A stretch of DNA of 61,576 bases from Cellulomonas algicola (GTDB lineage Bacteria > Actinomycetota > Actinomycetes > Actinomycetales > Cellulomonadaceae), in contig NZ_BHYL01000034.1 in assembly GCF_003851725.1 (NCBI RefSeq), forward strand, positions 1 to 61,576, written 5' to 3'. Positions 1 through 8,202 of the stretch are shown here, one piece after another. How positions within the stretch are numbered: position 1 is the first letter of the stretch; every line of letters starts with the position of its first letter. Below the pieces are notes generated by a model. The model did no database searches and was not told the DNA's origin. It worked only from the letters and a program-made list of their open reading frames with translations. A program made the position numbers and the translations under genes.

Positions 1-21
1 GTGCAGGACGTCGCCGTCTGA
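1..21 (+). CDS. 3' end of an unidentified plus-strand gene
   Basis: The first seven codons read V-Q-D-V-A-V-stop in frame 1 and are followed 18 bases later by a strong hairpin, as expected for the tail of a gene entering from the left. Only six residues are visible, so no function can be given. The tail could also be a chance reading frame. Confidence 0.35.
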   Translation: MQDVAV

Positions 22-39
22 GTCGACCCACGACCGTCC

Positions 40-73
40 GACGGGGGTGCTGCGTGCGCGCAGCACCCCCGTC
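40..73. terminator. Bidirectional terminator hairpin
   Basis: A perfect 15-bp inverted repeat, GACGGGGGTGCTGCG and its complement, closes a TGCG tetraloop. It lies between the presumed gene end at 21 and the end of the minus-strand LacI gene at 95, so it can serve both convergent transcripts. No U-tract follows, which is usual for high-GC actinobacteria. Confidence 0.75.
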
Positions 74-94
74 GTCGGTCGGGACAGCCGCTGG

Positions 95-1120
95 TCAGGG
101 CGCGGGCCGCGCCGGGCCTGTCGTCCCGCGCACGACGAGGTGCGTCGGCAGGAGGTCGACCGTCGGCGGGATGCCGTCGTCGCCGGCGCGACCGTCGAGG
201 CGCCGGGGCCGGTCGATGCGCGCGAGCAGCAGGTCGGCGGCGCGCTGGCCGGCGCGCTCGAGCGGCGCGGCGACGGTAGTGAGGCCGGGTCGGACCAGGT
301 CGGCGCCGAACACGTCGTCGCACCCGACGACGCTGAGGTCGCCCGGCACGTCGAGCCCGCGCGCGGTGAGGCGGTCGAGGATCCCGAACGCGAGCAGGTC
401 GTTGAAGGCGAGCACGCCGGTGACGCCCGCGCCGCACGCGGCGTCCGCGGCGGCGGCACCGGCTTCGCGCTGCGGGGCGTAGGGGCCGAGGACGACGAGC
501 TCGACGCCCAGGCGCCGGGCGGCGGGTCGCAGCGCGGCACGGCGGTGACGGTCCGACCAGGAGGTGCGTGGGCCGGACGCGTACGCGACGCGGCGGTGGC
601 CGAGCGACGCGAGGTGCTCGAGGGCCTGGACGGCACCGCCGGGCGTGTCGAGCACGATGCCGTCGCCGTCGACGGGTCGGTTGATCGTGACGAGGGGCAT
701 GTCCCGAGCCCAGCGCGCGAGCGTCGAGTCCTCGAGCCGCGGTGCGGCGAGGATCGCGCCGTCGGCGGACGAGCGGATCATGCGCAGCGCGCGCTCCTCC
801 GCGGGGACGGACTCCTCGGTGTCGACGAGGACGTGCGTGTACCCGTCGACGCGCAGGCGCGACTGGACGCCGCGCACGATGCCGAAGAAGAACGGGTTGG
901 TGACGTCGGGCAGCACGAGCGCGACGGTGCCGGTGCGGCCCGAGCTGAGCGCGCGGCCGGACGCGCTGGGGACGTAGCCGAGCTCCTCGGCGGCGGCCCG
1001 CACGCGCGCGGCGGTGTCCTCGGTGATGCGGCCGGGTCGCGTGAGCGCGCGCGACGCGGTGGAGACCGCGACGCCCGCCGCGTCGGCGACGTCGCGGAGG
1101 GTGGGCCGGGTGCCCGGCAT
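95..1120 (-). CDS. LacI-family transcriptional regulator
   Basis: A 341-residue repressor of the LacI/GalR family. The N-terminal helix-turn-helix (TLRDVADAAGVAVSTASR, about residues 6-23) is followed by a hinge and a periplasmic-binding-protein-like effector domain (NPFFFGIVRGVQ, SLGHRRVAYASGP, FNDLLAFGIL). The ATG at 1120 was chosen because the helix-turn-helix begins just after it; the longer upstream frame is antisense to manD. It is divergent from manD-aguA and is the nearest candidate to bind the operator at 1209-1234. It resembles the LacI protein at 33227-34420 (both have a SWSD motif after the GHRR strand), so the two may be paralogues sensing related uronate intermediates. The effector is inferred only. 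Confidence 0.93.
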   Translation of the reverse strand: MPGTRPTLRDVADAAGVAVSTASRALTRPGRITEDTAARVRAAAEELGYVPSASGRALSSGRTGTVALVLPDVTNPFFFGIVRGVQSRLRVDGYTHVLVDTEESVPAEERALRMIRSSADGAILAAPRLEDSTLARWARDMPLVTINRPVDGDGIVLDTPGGAVQALEHLASLGHRRVAYASGPRTSWSDRHRRAALRPAARRLGVELVVLGPYAPQREAGAAAADAACGAGVTGVLAFNDLLAFGILDRLTARGLDVPGDLSVVGCDDVFGADLVRPGLTTVAAPLERAGQRAADLLLARIDRPRRLDGRAGDDGIPPTVDLLPTHLVVRGTTGPARPAP

Positions 1121-1208
1121 CGATGGTCTCCTCTCGGCCGCAGGTCGTCCGGTCGTCGTCGTCCGGCCTCCTGCGGCGGTGTCCATGCTGGTCCACGCGG
1201 TGCCCGGT

Positions 1209-1234
1209 TGGCAATATCTGGCAAGCGATTGCCG
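1209..1234 (+). promoter_or_regulatory. LacI-type operator upstream of manD
   Basis: Two TGGCAA boxes lie 10 bp apart, start to start. The second opens the palindrome GGCAAGCGATTGCC (1220-1233). The same layout recurs at 16533-16558 on the other strand, with 20 of 26 bases identical. The right edge contains the manD -35 hexamer, so a bound repressor would block RNA polymerase. Confidence 0.75.
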
Positions 1235-1258
1235 CATCGCCACGACGGTGTCTAGGCT
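1229..1258 (+). promoter_or_regulatory. manD-aguA promoter
   Basis: TTGCCG (1229-1234), an 18-base spacer and TAGGCT (1253-1258) form a housekeeping-sigma promoter. It predicts a leader of about 48 bases before the manD ATG. The -35 overlaps the operator. Confidence 0.6.
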
Positions 1259-1312
1259 CGACGACGGAACGGACCGCACGCGGCGACGGCGCCGCGCACG
1301 ACGGGAGCACCG

Positions 1313-2674
1313 ATGACGCCGCAGCACCCCGAGCCCACGACCGGCACCCCCGCGAGCCCGACGACCGGTGCCGCCGACCCGCGCGACGTGACGACGACCG
1401 CACCGGCCGCCGCGGACGGAGCCCGCCCCGCGACCCGACCGTCGGGCAGCGCGATCCGGTCTGCCGAGGTGCTGGTCAGCAGCCCCGACCGCAACTTCGT
1501 CACGCTCCGCGTCACGACCGAGGACGGCGTCGTCGGGCTCGGCGACGCCACGCTCAACGGGCGCGAGCTGTCCGTCGTCTCCTACCTGCAGGACCACGTC
1601 GTGCCGCTGCTGATCGGCCGGGACGCGCACCGCATCGAGGACACGTGGCAGTTCCTCTACCGGTCGGCGTACTGGCGGCGCGGCCCGGTGACGATGGCCG
1701 CGATCGCGGCGGTCGACGTCGCGCTGTGGGACATCAAGGCCCGGTACGCGGGCATGCCGCTCTACCAGCTGCTCGGCGGCGCGAGCCGGACCGGGATCAT
1801 GGCGTACGGGCACGCGTCGGGCCGCGACCTGCCCGAGCTGTTCGACTCGATCCGCCACCACCAGGAGCTCGGCTTCCGGTCGATCCGCGTGCAGACGTCC
1901 GTGCCCGGCATCGACGCGGTCTACGGGGTCGCGGCGCAGCCGAGCAGCGGTGGGCGCTACGACTACGAGCCCGCCCAGCGCGCGCCGCTGCCCGCCGAGG
2001 AGGACTGGGACACCCGCGCGTACCTGCGGCACATCCCGCGCGTCTTCGAGGCCGTGCGCGGCGAGTTCGGTCCCGAGCTGCCGCTGCTGCACGACGGCCA
2101 CCACCGCATGACCCCGATCCAGGCGGCGCGGCTCGGCAAGGACCTCGAGCCGTTCGACCTGTTCTGGCTCGAGGACTGCACGCCCGCGGAGAACCAGGAG
2201 GCGCTGCGGCTCGTCCGGCAGCACACGACCACCCCGCTGGCCATCGGCGAGGTGTTCAACACCGTCTGGGACTACCAGACGGTGATCCGCGAGCAGCTCA
2301 TCGACTACGTGCGGTCCGCCGTCACGCACACCGGCGGGATCACCGCGCTGCGCCGCATCCTCGACTTCGCCGCGCAGTACCAGATCAAGTCCGGCATCCA
2401 CGGGCCGACCGACATCTCCCCCGTCGGCATGGCCGCTGCGCTGCACCTCGACCTCGCGATCCACAACTTCGGGATCCAGGAGTACATGCAGCACGGCGCA
2501 CGCACCGACGAGGTCTTCCGGCAGTCGTTCACGTTCACCGACGGGTTCCTGCACCCCGGCGACGCGCCCGGTCTCGGGGTCGTCTACGACGACGACGTCG
2601 CCGACCGCTTCCCGTACCAGCCGGCGTACCTGCCGTTCAACCGGCTCAAGGACGGCACCGTCCACGACTGGTGA
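1313..2674 (+). CDS. manD: D-mannonate dehydratase (enolase superfamily)
   Basis: Converts D-mannonate to 2-keto-3-deoxygluconate, the step after fructuronate reductase in glucuronate breakdown. The 453 residues carry the mandelate-racemase/enolase fold with metal ligands Asp261, Glu287 and Glu313 (LHDGHH, WLEDC, IGEVF). Their 26-residue spacing matches the ManD/RspA group, and a conserved His follows Asp261. The C-terminus ends in the characteristic DGTVHDW. The first ~45 residues are Thr/Ala/Pro-rich and precede the usual ManD start ([11 protein letters not shown]); this start is kept because GGGAG lies six bases before the ATG. aguA follows after 40 bases in the same operon. Some family members act only weakly on mannonate, so activity is likely but not certain. 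Confidence 0.9.
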   Translation: MTPQHPEPTTGTPASPTTGAADPRDVTTTAPAAADGARPATRPSGSAIRSAEVLVSSPDRNFVTLRVTTEDGVVGLGDATLNGRELSVVSYLQDHVVPLLIGRDAHRIEDTWQFLYRSAYWRRGPVTMAAIAAVDVALWDIKARYAGMPLYQLLGGASRTGIMAYGHASGRDLPELFDSIRHHQELGFRSIRVQTSVPGIDAVYGVAAQPSSGGRYDYEPAQRAPLPAEEDWDTRAYLRHIPRVFEAVRGEFGPELPLLHDGHHRMTPIQAARLGKDLEPFDLFWLEDCTPAENQEALRLVRQHTTTPLAIGEVFNTVWDYQTVIREQLIDYVRSAVTHTGGITALRRILDFAAQYQIKSGIHGPTDISPVGMAAALHLDLAIHNFGIQEYMQHGARTDEVFRQSFTFTDGFLHPGDAPGLGVVYDDDVADRFPYQPAYLPFNRLKDGTVHDW

Positions 2675-2714
2675 CGCGCCGCGCCGACCGGAACCGCACC
2701 ACGGAAGGACCCGC

Positions 2715-4808
2715 GTGACCCGCACTGACGCCCACCCGATGTGGCTCCCCGACGAGGCGCTGCGTCCGCTCGGCGAGCGCCGCGTGCTCGTCGCCGCCGG
2801 CATCGACGACCCGGTCGTCGCGACCGTCGTGGCCGAGGTCCGCGCCGCGACCGCGCGATGGGGCGGTGCGGTGACGGTCGCCTCGCCCGACGCGTCGCTG
2901 ACGGGCGACGAGGTGCGCGGGCACGACGTCGTGCTCGCGCTCGTGCCGTCGTCGACCGCACCCGACGAGCCGACCCGTGCGCTCGCCGACGACGTGCCCA
3001 CCGCGAGCGGGTCGTTCGGCGTGCTGCGTGAGGGCGCGACGACGACGGTCCTCGGGCTGGACTCCCCCGGGCTGCTGTACGGGCTCCACCACCTCGTCCG
3101 GGCGGGTGCTGCTGCGGCAGAGGGCGACACACCGCTCACCTGGTACGCGCCGACCAACGACGTCCGGATGCTCGACCACTGGGACAACGTCGACGTGCAC
3201 CCCGTGATGGGGCAGGTCGAGCGCGGCTACGCGGGCGGGTCGATCTTCTACGCGGACGGTCGCGTCCGTGAGGACTTGTCTCGCGTCGCCTCCTACGGGC
3301 GGCTGCTCGGGTCGGTCGGCATCAACGCCGTCGCGATCAACAACGTCAACGTGCACCGCACCGAGGCGCGCCTGCTGACCGACGGCCTGCCCGACGTCGC
3401 GCGCATCGCGGATCTCTTCCGCCCGCACGGCATCCGCGTCCACCTGTCGGTGTCGTTCGCGGCGCCGATGACCGTCGGCGGCCTGCCCACGTCGGACCCG
3501 CTCGACCCGGACGTGCAGGCGTGGTGGGCGGCGCGCGTCGCGGACGTCTACGACGCGGTCCCCGACTTCGGCGGGTTCGTCGTCAAGGCGGACTCGGAGG
3601 GTCAGCCCGGCCCGTTCGCCTACGGGCGCGACCACGCCGACGGGGCGAACCTGCTGGCCCGGGCGCTCAAGCCGTTCGGCGGGACGGTGTTCTGGCGCGC
3701 GTTCGTCTACGACCACAAGCAGGACTGGCGCGACCGGTCGACGGACCGCGCGCGTGCCGCGCACGACCACTTCTCCCCGCTCGACGGGCGGTTCGACGAC
3801 AACGTCGTGCTCCAGGTGAAGTACGGGCCGACGGACTTCCAGACGCGCGAGCCCGTCTCCCCCGTGATCGCCGCGATGCCGCGCACGCGCCTCGCCGTAG
3901 AGCTCCAGGTCACGCAGGAGTACACCGGCCAGCAGAAGCACGCCGTCTGGCTGGGGCCGCAGTGGTCGGAGATCCTGCGCTTCCCGCTGTCGGGCGACGG
4001 TCCCGACGGCGGCCGTCCCGGGGGCCGGACCGTCGCGGACGTCGCCGCCGGGACCGCCGGGCCGCCCGACGCCCGTCGCGCCGGGCTGGTCGCGGTGTCG
4101 AACGTCGGCGACGACGCGTTCTGGACCGGCCACCCGCTCGCGCAGGCCAACCTCTACACGTTCGCGCGCCTCGCGTGGGACCCGTCGGCGGACCCGCAGA
4201 CGCTGCTCGACGAGTGGATCGGGCTCACCTTCCCGGACGCCGACCCCGTCGTGCGCGAGACGCTGCACCGGGTCCTCGACGACTCGTGGCGCACGTACGA
4301 GGACTACACGGCCCCGCTCGGCGTCGGGTTCATGGTCCGCCCCGGCCACCACTACGGCCCGGACGTCGACGGCTACGAGTACACGCCGTGGGGCACGTAC
4401 CACTTCGCCGATCGGGACGGCATCGGCGTCGACCGCACGCGCGCGACCGGCACGGGCTTCACCGGGCAGTTCCCCGCACCGTGGCGGGACGCCTACGAGG
4501 ACGTCACGACCTGCCCCGACGAGCTGCTCCTGTTCTTCCACCACGTGCCGTGGTCGCACGTGCTGCACAGCGGTGTCTCCGTCGCGCAGCACGTCTACGA
4601 CACGCACTGGGAGGGCGCCGCCCGCACGGTCGAGAACGCCGCCGCGTGGGACGCGATCGCCGGTCAGGTCCCCGCCGACCTGCACGCGCGCGTCGCCGAA
4701 CGGCTCGCCGAGCAGGTGCGCAGCGCCCACGAGTGGCGCGACCAGCTCCGCACGTACGTCTTCCGCCACAGCGGCATCCCGGACGCGACCGGCCGAACGG
4801 TGTACTGA
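2715..4808 (+). CDS. aguA: GH67 alpha-glucuronidase
   Basis: Intracellular enzyme removing (4-O-methyl)glucuronic acid from the non-reducing end of aldouronic xylo-oligosaccharides. It has 697 residues, the full family length. GH67 signatures are clear: KADSEGQPGP with candidate acid Glu295, VKYGPTDFQTREP with Asp374, and QVTQEYTGQQ with Glu402. The 28-residue gap between Asp374 and Glu402 equals that of the two catalytic carboxylates in characterised members. No signal peptide is seen, so the substrate must be imported, which fits the ABC transporter at 10.3-14.1 kb. The GTG start follows GGAAGGA. It is co-transcribed with manD, so uronate release and catabolism are coupled. Confidence 0.95.
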   Translation: MTRTDAHPMWLPDEALRPLGERRVLVAAGIDDPVVATVVAEVRAATARWGGAVTVASPDASLTGDEVRGHDVVLALVPSSTAPDEPTRALADDVPTASGSFGVLREGATTTVLGLDSPGLLYGLHHLVRAGAAAAEGDTPLTWYAPTNDVRMLDHWDNVDVHPVMGQVERGYAGGSIFYADGRVREDLSRVASYGRLLGSVGINAVAINNVNVHRTEARLLTDGLPDVARIADLFRPHGIRVHLSVSFAAPMTVGGLPTSDPLDPDVQAWWAARVADVYDAVPDFGGFVVKADSEGQPGPFAYGRDHADGANLLARALKPFGGTVFWRAFVYDHKQDWRDRSTDRARAAHDHFSPLDGRFDDNVVLQVKYGPTDFQTREPVSPVIAAMPRTRLAVELQVTQEYTGQQKHAVWLGPQWSEILRFPLSGDGPDGGRPGGRTVADVAAGTAGPPDARRAGLVAVSNVGDDAFWTGHPLAQANLYTFARLAWDPSADPQTLLDEWIGLTFPDADPVVRETLHRVLDDSWRTYEDYTAPLGVGFMVRPGHHYGPDVDGYEYTPWGTYHFADRDGIGVDRTRATGTGFTGQFPAPWRDAYEDVTTCPDELLLFFHHVPWSHVLHSGVSVAQHVYDTHWEGAARTVENAAAWDAIAGQVPADLHARVAERLAEQVRSAHEWRDQLRTYVFRHSGIPDATGRTVY

Positions 4809-4856
4809 CCCGATACCCACGAGCCGCGCCGGCGAGGTGGCGAGGAGACTGGCCCG

Positions 4857-5438
4857 ATGCCTCGCCTCACCGATGCCGAGCTCCGCGCGACTCTGGCCGC
4901 CGCCGTCCGCGAGCGCACCGCCGTGCGGGTCACGCGGCGCATCCGGAAGGCTGCCTCGATCGACGGCTACGTCGTCGACGTCGGACGCGCGTGGCTGCTG
5001 GTCGCGGTGCTCGGCGACGACATCCGCCTCGACGGGTGGACCGCGGTCCGGTTGTCCGACGTCCGCCGAGTGCGTGAGCGGGTCGACGAGAGCGCCGCGT
5101 TCTACCGCGCCGCTCTCACGGCCCGCGGCGAGTGGCCCCCCGGCCCGCCCTCCTCGACGGGATCGCTGGATCTCGACGACGTCGGCGGGCTCGTGCGGAC
5201 CGCCGGGGCTGCGGCTCCGCTCGTGACGATCCACGTCGAGGAGGACGACCCGTCGGTCTGCTTTGTCGGCCGGCCCGAGCGCGTCGGTCCGAAGCACCTG
5301 CGGCTGCGGGAGATCACCCCGGGCGCCACGTGGGACGACACGACCACGCGATGGCGCTTGCGCGACCTCACGCGGGTCGACGTGGGCGGCGGGTACGAGG
5401 ACGCGCTCGCGCTCGTGGGCGGCCCGCCGCCGGCCTGA
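4857..5438 (+). CDS. Hypothetical protein
   Basis: A 193-residue soluble protein I do not recognise. GAGGAG precedes the ATG by nine bases. The N-terminal ~70 residues (VRVTRRIRKAASIDGYVV, then WLLVAVLGDD) look like a small beta-barrel. The C-terminal part repeats a similar pattern of strand-rich segments (VTIHVEEDDPSVCFVG, LRDLTRVDVGGGYE), which could indicate two related Sm- or SH3-like modules. There are no membrane segments or catalytic motifs. It lies 48 bases after aguA and might be read through from it, but nothing ties it to sugar metabolism. Confidence 0.75.
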   Translation: MPRLTDAELRATLAAAVRERTAVRVTRRIRKAASIDGYVVDVGRAWLLVAVLGDDIRLDGWTAVRLSDVRRVRERVDESAAFYRAALTARGEWPPGPPSSTGSLDLDDVGGLVRTAGAAAPLVTIHVEEDDPSVCFVGRPERVGPKHLRLREITPGATWDDTTTRWRLRDLTRVDVGGGYEDALALVGGPPPA

Positions 5439-5494
5439 GCACGGGCCGGCTCGCGTCTCAGACGCCGACCTGATCGGGCCGTTCGTTGTGGGAT

Positions 5495-5764
5495 TCAGCA
5501 ATCTCGCGCGACGTCCCGCTCGAACGGGTCATCCACCGCGGAGTCGACCATTGCGAGGTCAGCGACGACGTCAGGATCGCCCACGGCGGGGAACAGAGCG
5601 GCGAGGTCGGCGACCGGGCGCCAGGTCGGACGCACCTCGGTGTGCGGGACGAGGTCCGCCACGGGACGGCCGTGCAGGGTGACGACGACACGCTCACCCT
5701 GGGCGGCGCGACGCAGCACGCCAGACGCGTCCCGCCTGAGCTCCCCCACGCCGATCGTCGTCAT
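5495..5764 (-). CDS. Phd/YefM-family antitoxin, apparently orphan
   Basis: The 89-residue product begins with the Phd/YefM dimerisation and DNA-binding fold (VGELRRDASGVLRRAAQGE, then VTLHGRPVADLVPH, about residues 6-42). It ends in an acidic, Asp/Val-rich tail typical of the toxin-wrapping segment. Such antitoxins normally precede a PIN or RelE toxin with a short overlap. Here the downstream minus-strand space is only about 60 bases before the convergent gene ending at 5438, and no toxin is seen. It is either a solitary transcription factor or the remnant of a system that lost its toxin. Confidence 0.8.
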   Translation of the reverse strand: MTTIGVGELRRDASGVLRRAAQGERVVVTLHGRPVADLVPHTEVRPTWRPVADLAALFPAVGDPDVVADLAMVDSAVDDPFERDVARDC

Positions 5765-5815
5765 GGAGCCAGGTGGAGCACCGAGTACCGCTCACCGGCA
5801 GCCCTGCGTCTTCAG

Positions 5816-6526
5816 TCAGGTGGTGAAGCGCGTGGTCGCGTCGGTGATCACCGGGGTGGCGTTGCGGACCAGGAGAGCGACCAGCGGGGACGCGAGCAGG
5901 ACGAGGAGCCAGTTGGTGGCGAGCAGCGCGATGCCGACCGCCACGACCACGAGCGCCAGCACCCCGAGCCCGCTGACCGGCTTCGCGGCGAGGTAGTGCG
6001 CGGACAGGCGAGCGACGTCGCGCGTGCGGAACGCGAACAGGGACGACAGGACGAGCGCGTTCCCCGCCCACACCAGGACGGCGACGGCGATCACGAGCGA
6101 GACGATCGCGAACGCACCGCCGGACCCGCCCAGCGCACCGGCGCCCGCGACGTTGATCGCGAGCACGGTCAGGACGACGAGCGTCGGCACCCACCACCGC
6201 AGCACGTCGCGCCAGTTCAGCCGGTACCCGCGCCAGTAGTGCCGCGCCGGTGACAGGTCGCGGTCGCCGGGCGGCGTCGTGAGCCAGTCGCGCCACGCGA
6301 AGACCGCGGCGGCGAGCGACGGTCCGAGGGGCACGGCCGCGAGCGCGAACAGCGGCGCGTTGCCGGGTGAGCGGTCGAGCAGGACGAACGCCAGGAGGGT
6401 GGGCAGGGACGTGAGGACGAGCAGGCCCTCGATCACGACGGCCCAGTAGACCGCCGCGGACCCGCGCGAGAACGGTCCGCGGCCGACCTCGGAGAACCGG
6501 TCGGCGTCCGCGCTCACGGCGCTCAC
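5816..6526 (-). CDS. DUF624 (YesL-like) integral membrane protein
   Basis: A 236-residue protein with about five or six hydrophobic segments (for example VIEGLLVLTSLPTLLAFVLL, LVVLTVLAINVAGAG, LVVVAVGIALLA) and the YRLNWRDVLRWWVPT region typical of YesL proteins. YesL genes accompany LplABC-type sugar transporters in Firmicutes and Actinobacteria; their role is unknown, with help to uptake or sensing suggested. The GTG at 6526 overlaps the GH39 stop as GTGA, which argues for translational coupling and for this start over the second GTG nine bases later. It is the last gene of the seven-gene xylo-oligosaccharide operon. Confidence 0.85.
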   Translation of the reverse strand: MSAVSADADRFSEVGRGPFSRGSAAVYWAVVIEGLLVLTSLPTLLAFVLLDRSPGNAPLFALAAVPLGPSLAAAVFAWRDWLTTPPGDRDLSPARHYWRGYRLNWRDVLRWWVPTLVVLTVLAINVAGAGALGGSGGAFAIVSLVIAVAVLVWAGNALVLSSLFAFRTRDVARLSAHYLAAKPVSGLGVLALVVVAVGIALLATNWLLVLLASPLVALLVRNATPVITDATTRFTT

Positions 6527-8202
6527 CCTGCCGGGCCGTCGTCGGGTGTGCGCGGTGTGGGCAGCTCCGCGTCGCCCACGTCGACGTGCGCCCGTGCGCC
6601 GCTGAGGAGCGCCACCGCGCGACCCGTGCCGGGCGGGTCGGCGACGAGCCGGTCGTCGTCGACGCCGAGCAGCCGCCGGTCGTCGAGGCCCTCGTGGAAC
6701 GTCTCGGCGACGGGCGTGACCTCGACGAACGTCACCTCGTGGCGGGCGAGGGACAGGTCGAGCGAGACGCGGCCGTCGACGACCGGGTAGGCCGCGTGCG
6801 CCGACGACGGGCGCGCGAGGTCGCGCAGGACGTCGACCTGGCGCTCGGTCGGCGAGAACGGGCGGCCGAGCTCGCGCCAGGCGGCGAAGGCGTTGCCCTC
6901 GTGCTCGTTGACGCGCTCGCGCACGACGAACGCGGTCGCCGGGCCGCCGACGACACCGTCCGCGTCGCCACCCGCACCGACACCGACCGGCACCGACAGT
7001 CGCAGCTCGTGCCGCTCGTGGGCGGGCGCACCGTCGGTTCCGCCGACGGGCTGCCAGGCGAGCACGGTGACGCGCCCGTCGTCGTCGACGCAGACCAGGT
7101 GGTCGTCGCCGCGCGCGAGGACGTGCCGGCCCATGCGGGCCAGGAACGCGAACAGGTGGTAGGTCGGCTTGGGCACCTGCCGGTGCGTGAGCAGCCCGAA
7201 CCCGCCGTGGAAGAACGACGTGGGGATCCACGCCTCCTCGAACACGTCGCAGAACGTCCAGTAGGAGAACGAGTCGACGTGGTCGCCGCCCCCGACCATG
7301 ACGGGCGCGAGGTAGGCCGCGTTGTAGGCGGTGTCGTGGATCGGGTTGTCCGGGCAGTACGAGGTGTTGAACTCCGTGACGTGCACGGGCAGGTCGGCGA
7401 GCGGGTGGCCGGCGAGCAGCCGGCGCGGGGTCGCGAACTGGTCGAGCAGGTCCTGCGGCGGCTTGAGCGTCTGGTAGCTGCCGAACGGGACGTGCTGCGC
7501 GGGGCCGGACGCGTACGCGTGCACGCTGAGGAAGTCGCACGGCACGTCGCGGCCGGTCACGAAGTCGGCGAACGGCTGCCACCAGTCGTCGGCCCCGGGC
7601 GAGATGGCCGGGCCGCCGACCTGGAGCGACGCGTCGACGTCCTTGATCGCGCGCGCGGTGACCTCGTACAGCCGCAGGTAGGCGTCCTGGTCGGCGTCCT
7701 TCCAGAACTGCACGAGGTTCGGCTCGTTCCACACCTCGATCGGCCACTGCCGGACCTCGTCGATCCCGTAGCGGTCGACCAGGTGCCGCACGAGCGCGGT
7801 CACGAGGTCGGTCCAGTCCGACCACGAGGACGGCGGCGTGATGTTGCCCTTCCACCAGAAAACGGTGTCGTCCCCCGACGCGAGCACCGACGGCATGAAC
7901 CCGAGCTCGACGAACGGTCTGATGCCGAGCGACAGGAACGCGTCGTGCACCTGGTCGACGTAGGTGAAGGAGTGCCGGCGCCCGGACCGGTCGCCGATCG
8001 ACCAGGGGCGCAGCACGCCCATGTCGTCGGACAGCAGCCCGTGCCCGCGGATGTGCCGGAACCCGATGTCGCGCTGCACCATCGCCAGGGACTCGCGGTA
8101 GTCGGCGCGCAGCGCGAGGTTGAGCCGGCCGGTGCCGACGCAGTGCCGCCACGCCTCGGGCAGCGGTCCGAGCGGGGTGGCCGGGACGACGACACGGGTC
8201 AC
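6523..8202 (-). CDS. GH39 beta-xylosidase
   Basis: A 559-residue cytoplasmic glycosidase that probably removes xylose from short xylo-oligosaccharides. The acid/base is Glu160 in VWNEPN and the nucleophile is Glu277 in HVTEFNTSY. These positions and contexts match characterised GH39 xylosidases. Other family marks are FRHIRGHGLLSDDM near residue 47 and SYWTFCDVFEE near 320. There is no signal peptide. The GTG start overlaps the GH42 stop by GTGA, and the stop overlaps the DUF624 start in the same way. Alpha-L-iduronidase is the other GH39 activity but does not fit the setting. Confidence 0.92.
   Translation of the reverse strand: MTRVVVPATPLGPLPEAWRHCVGTGRLNLALRADYRESLAMVQRDIGFRHIRGHGLLSDDMGVLRPWSIGDRSGRRHSFTYVDQVHDAFLSLGIRPFVELGFMPSVLASGDDTVFWWKGNITPPSSWSDWTDLVTALVRHLVDRYGIDEVRQWPIEVWNEPNLVQFWKDADQDAYLRLYEVTARAIKDVDASLQVGGPAISPGADDWWQPFADFVTGRDVPCDFLSVHAYASGPAQHVPFGSYQTLKPPQDLLDQFATPRRLLAGHPLADLPVHVTEFNTSYCPDNPIHDTAYNAAYLAPVMVGGGDHVDSFSYWTFCDVFEEAWIPTSFFHGGFGLLTHRQVPKPTYHLFAFLARMGRHVLARGDDHLVCVDDDGRVTVLAWQPVGGTDGAPAHERHELRLSVPVGVGAGGDADGVVGGPATAFVVRERVNEHEGNAFAAWRELGRPFSPTERQVDVLRDLARPSSAHAAYPVVDGRVSLDLSLARHEVTFVEVTPVAETFHEGLDDRRLLGVDDDRLVADPPGTGRAVALLSGARAHVDVGDAELPTPRTPDDGPAG

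Noticed and set aside
2646-5501. Very long minus-strand open frame (951 codons) opposite aguA
   Set aside because: The frame is Arg/Val/Asp/Gly-rich with no recognisable motif, and the opposite strand encodes a textbook GH67. Long antisense frames are expected at this GC content.
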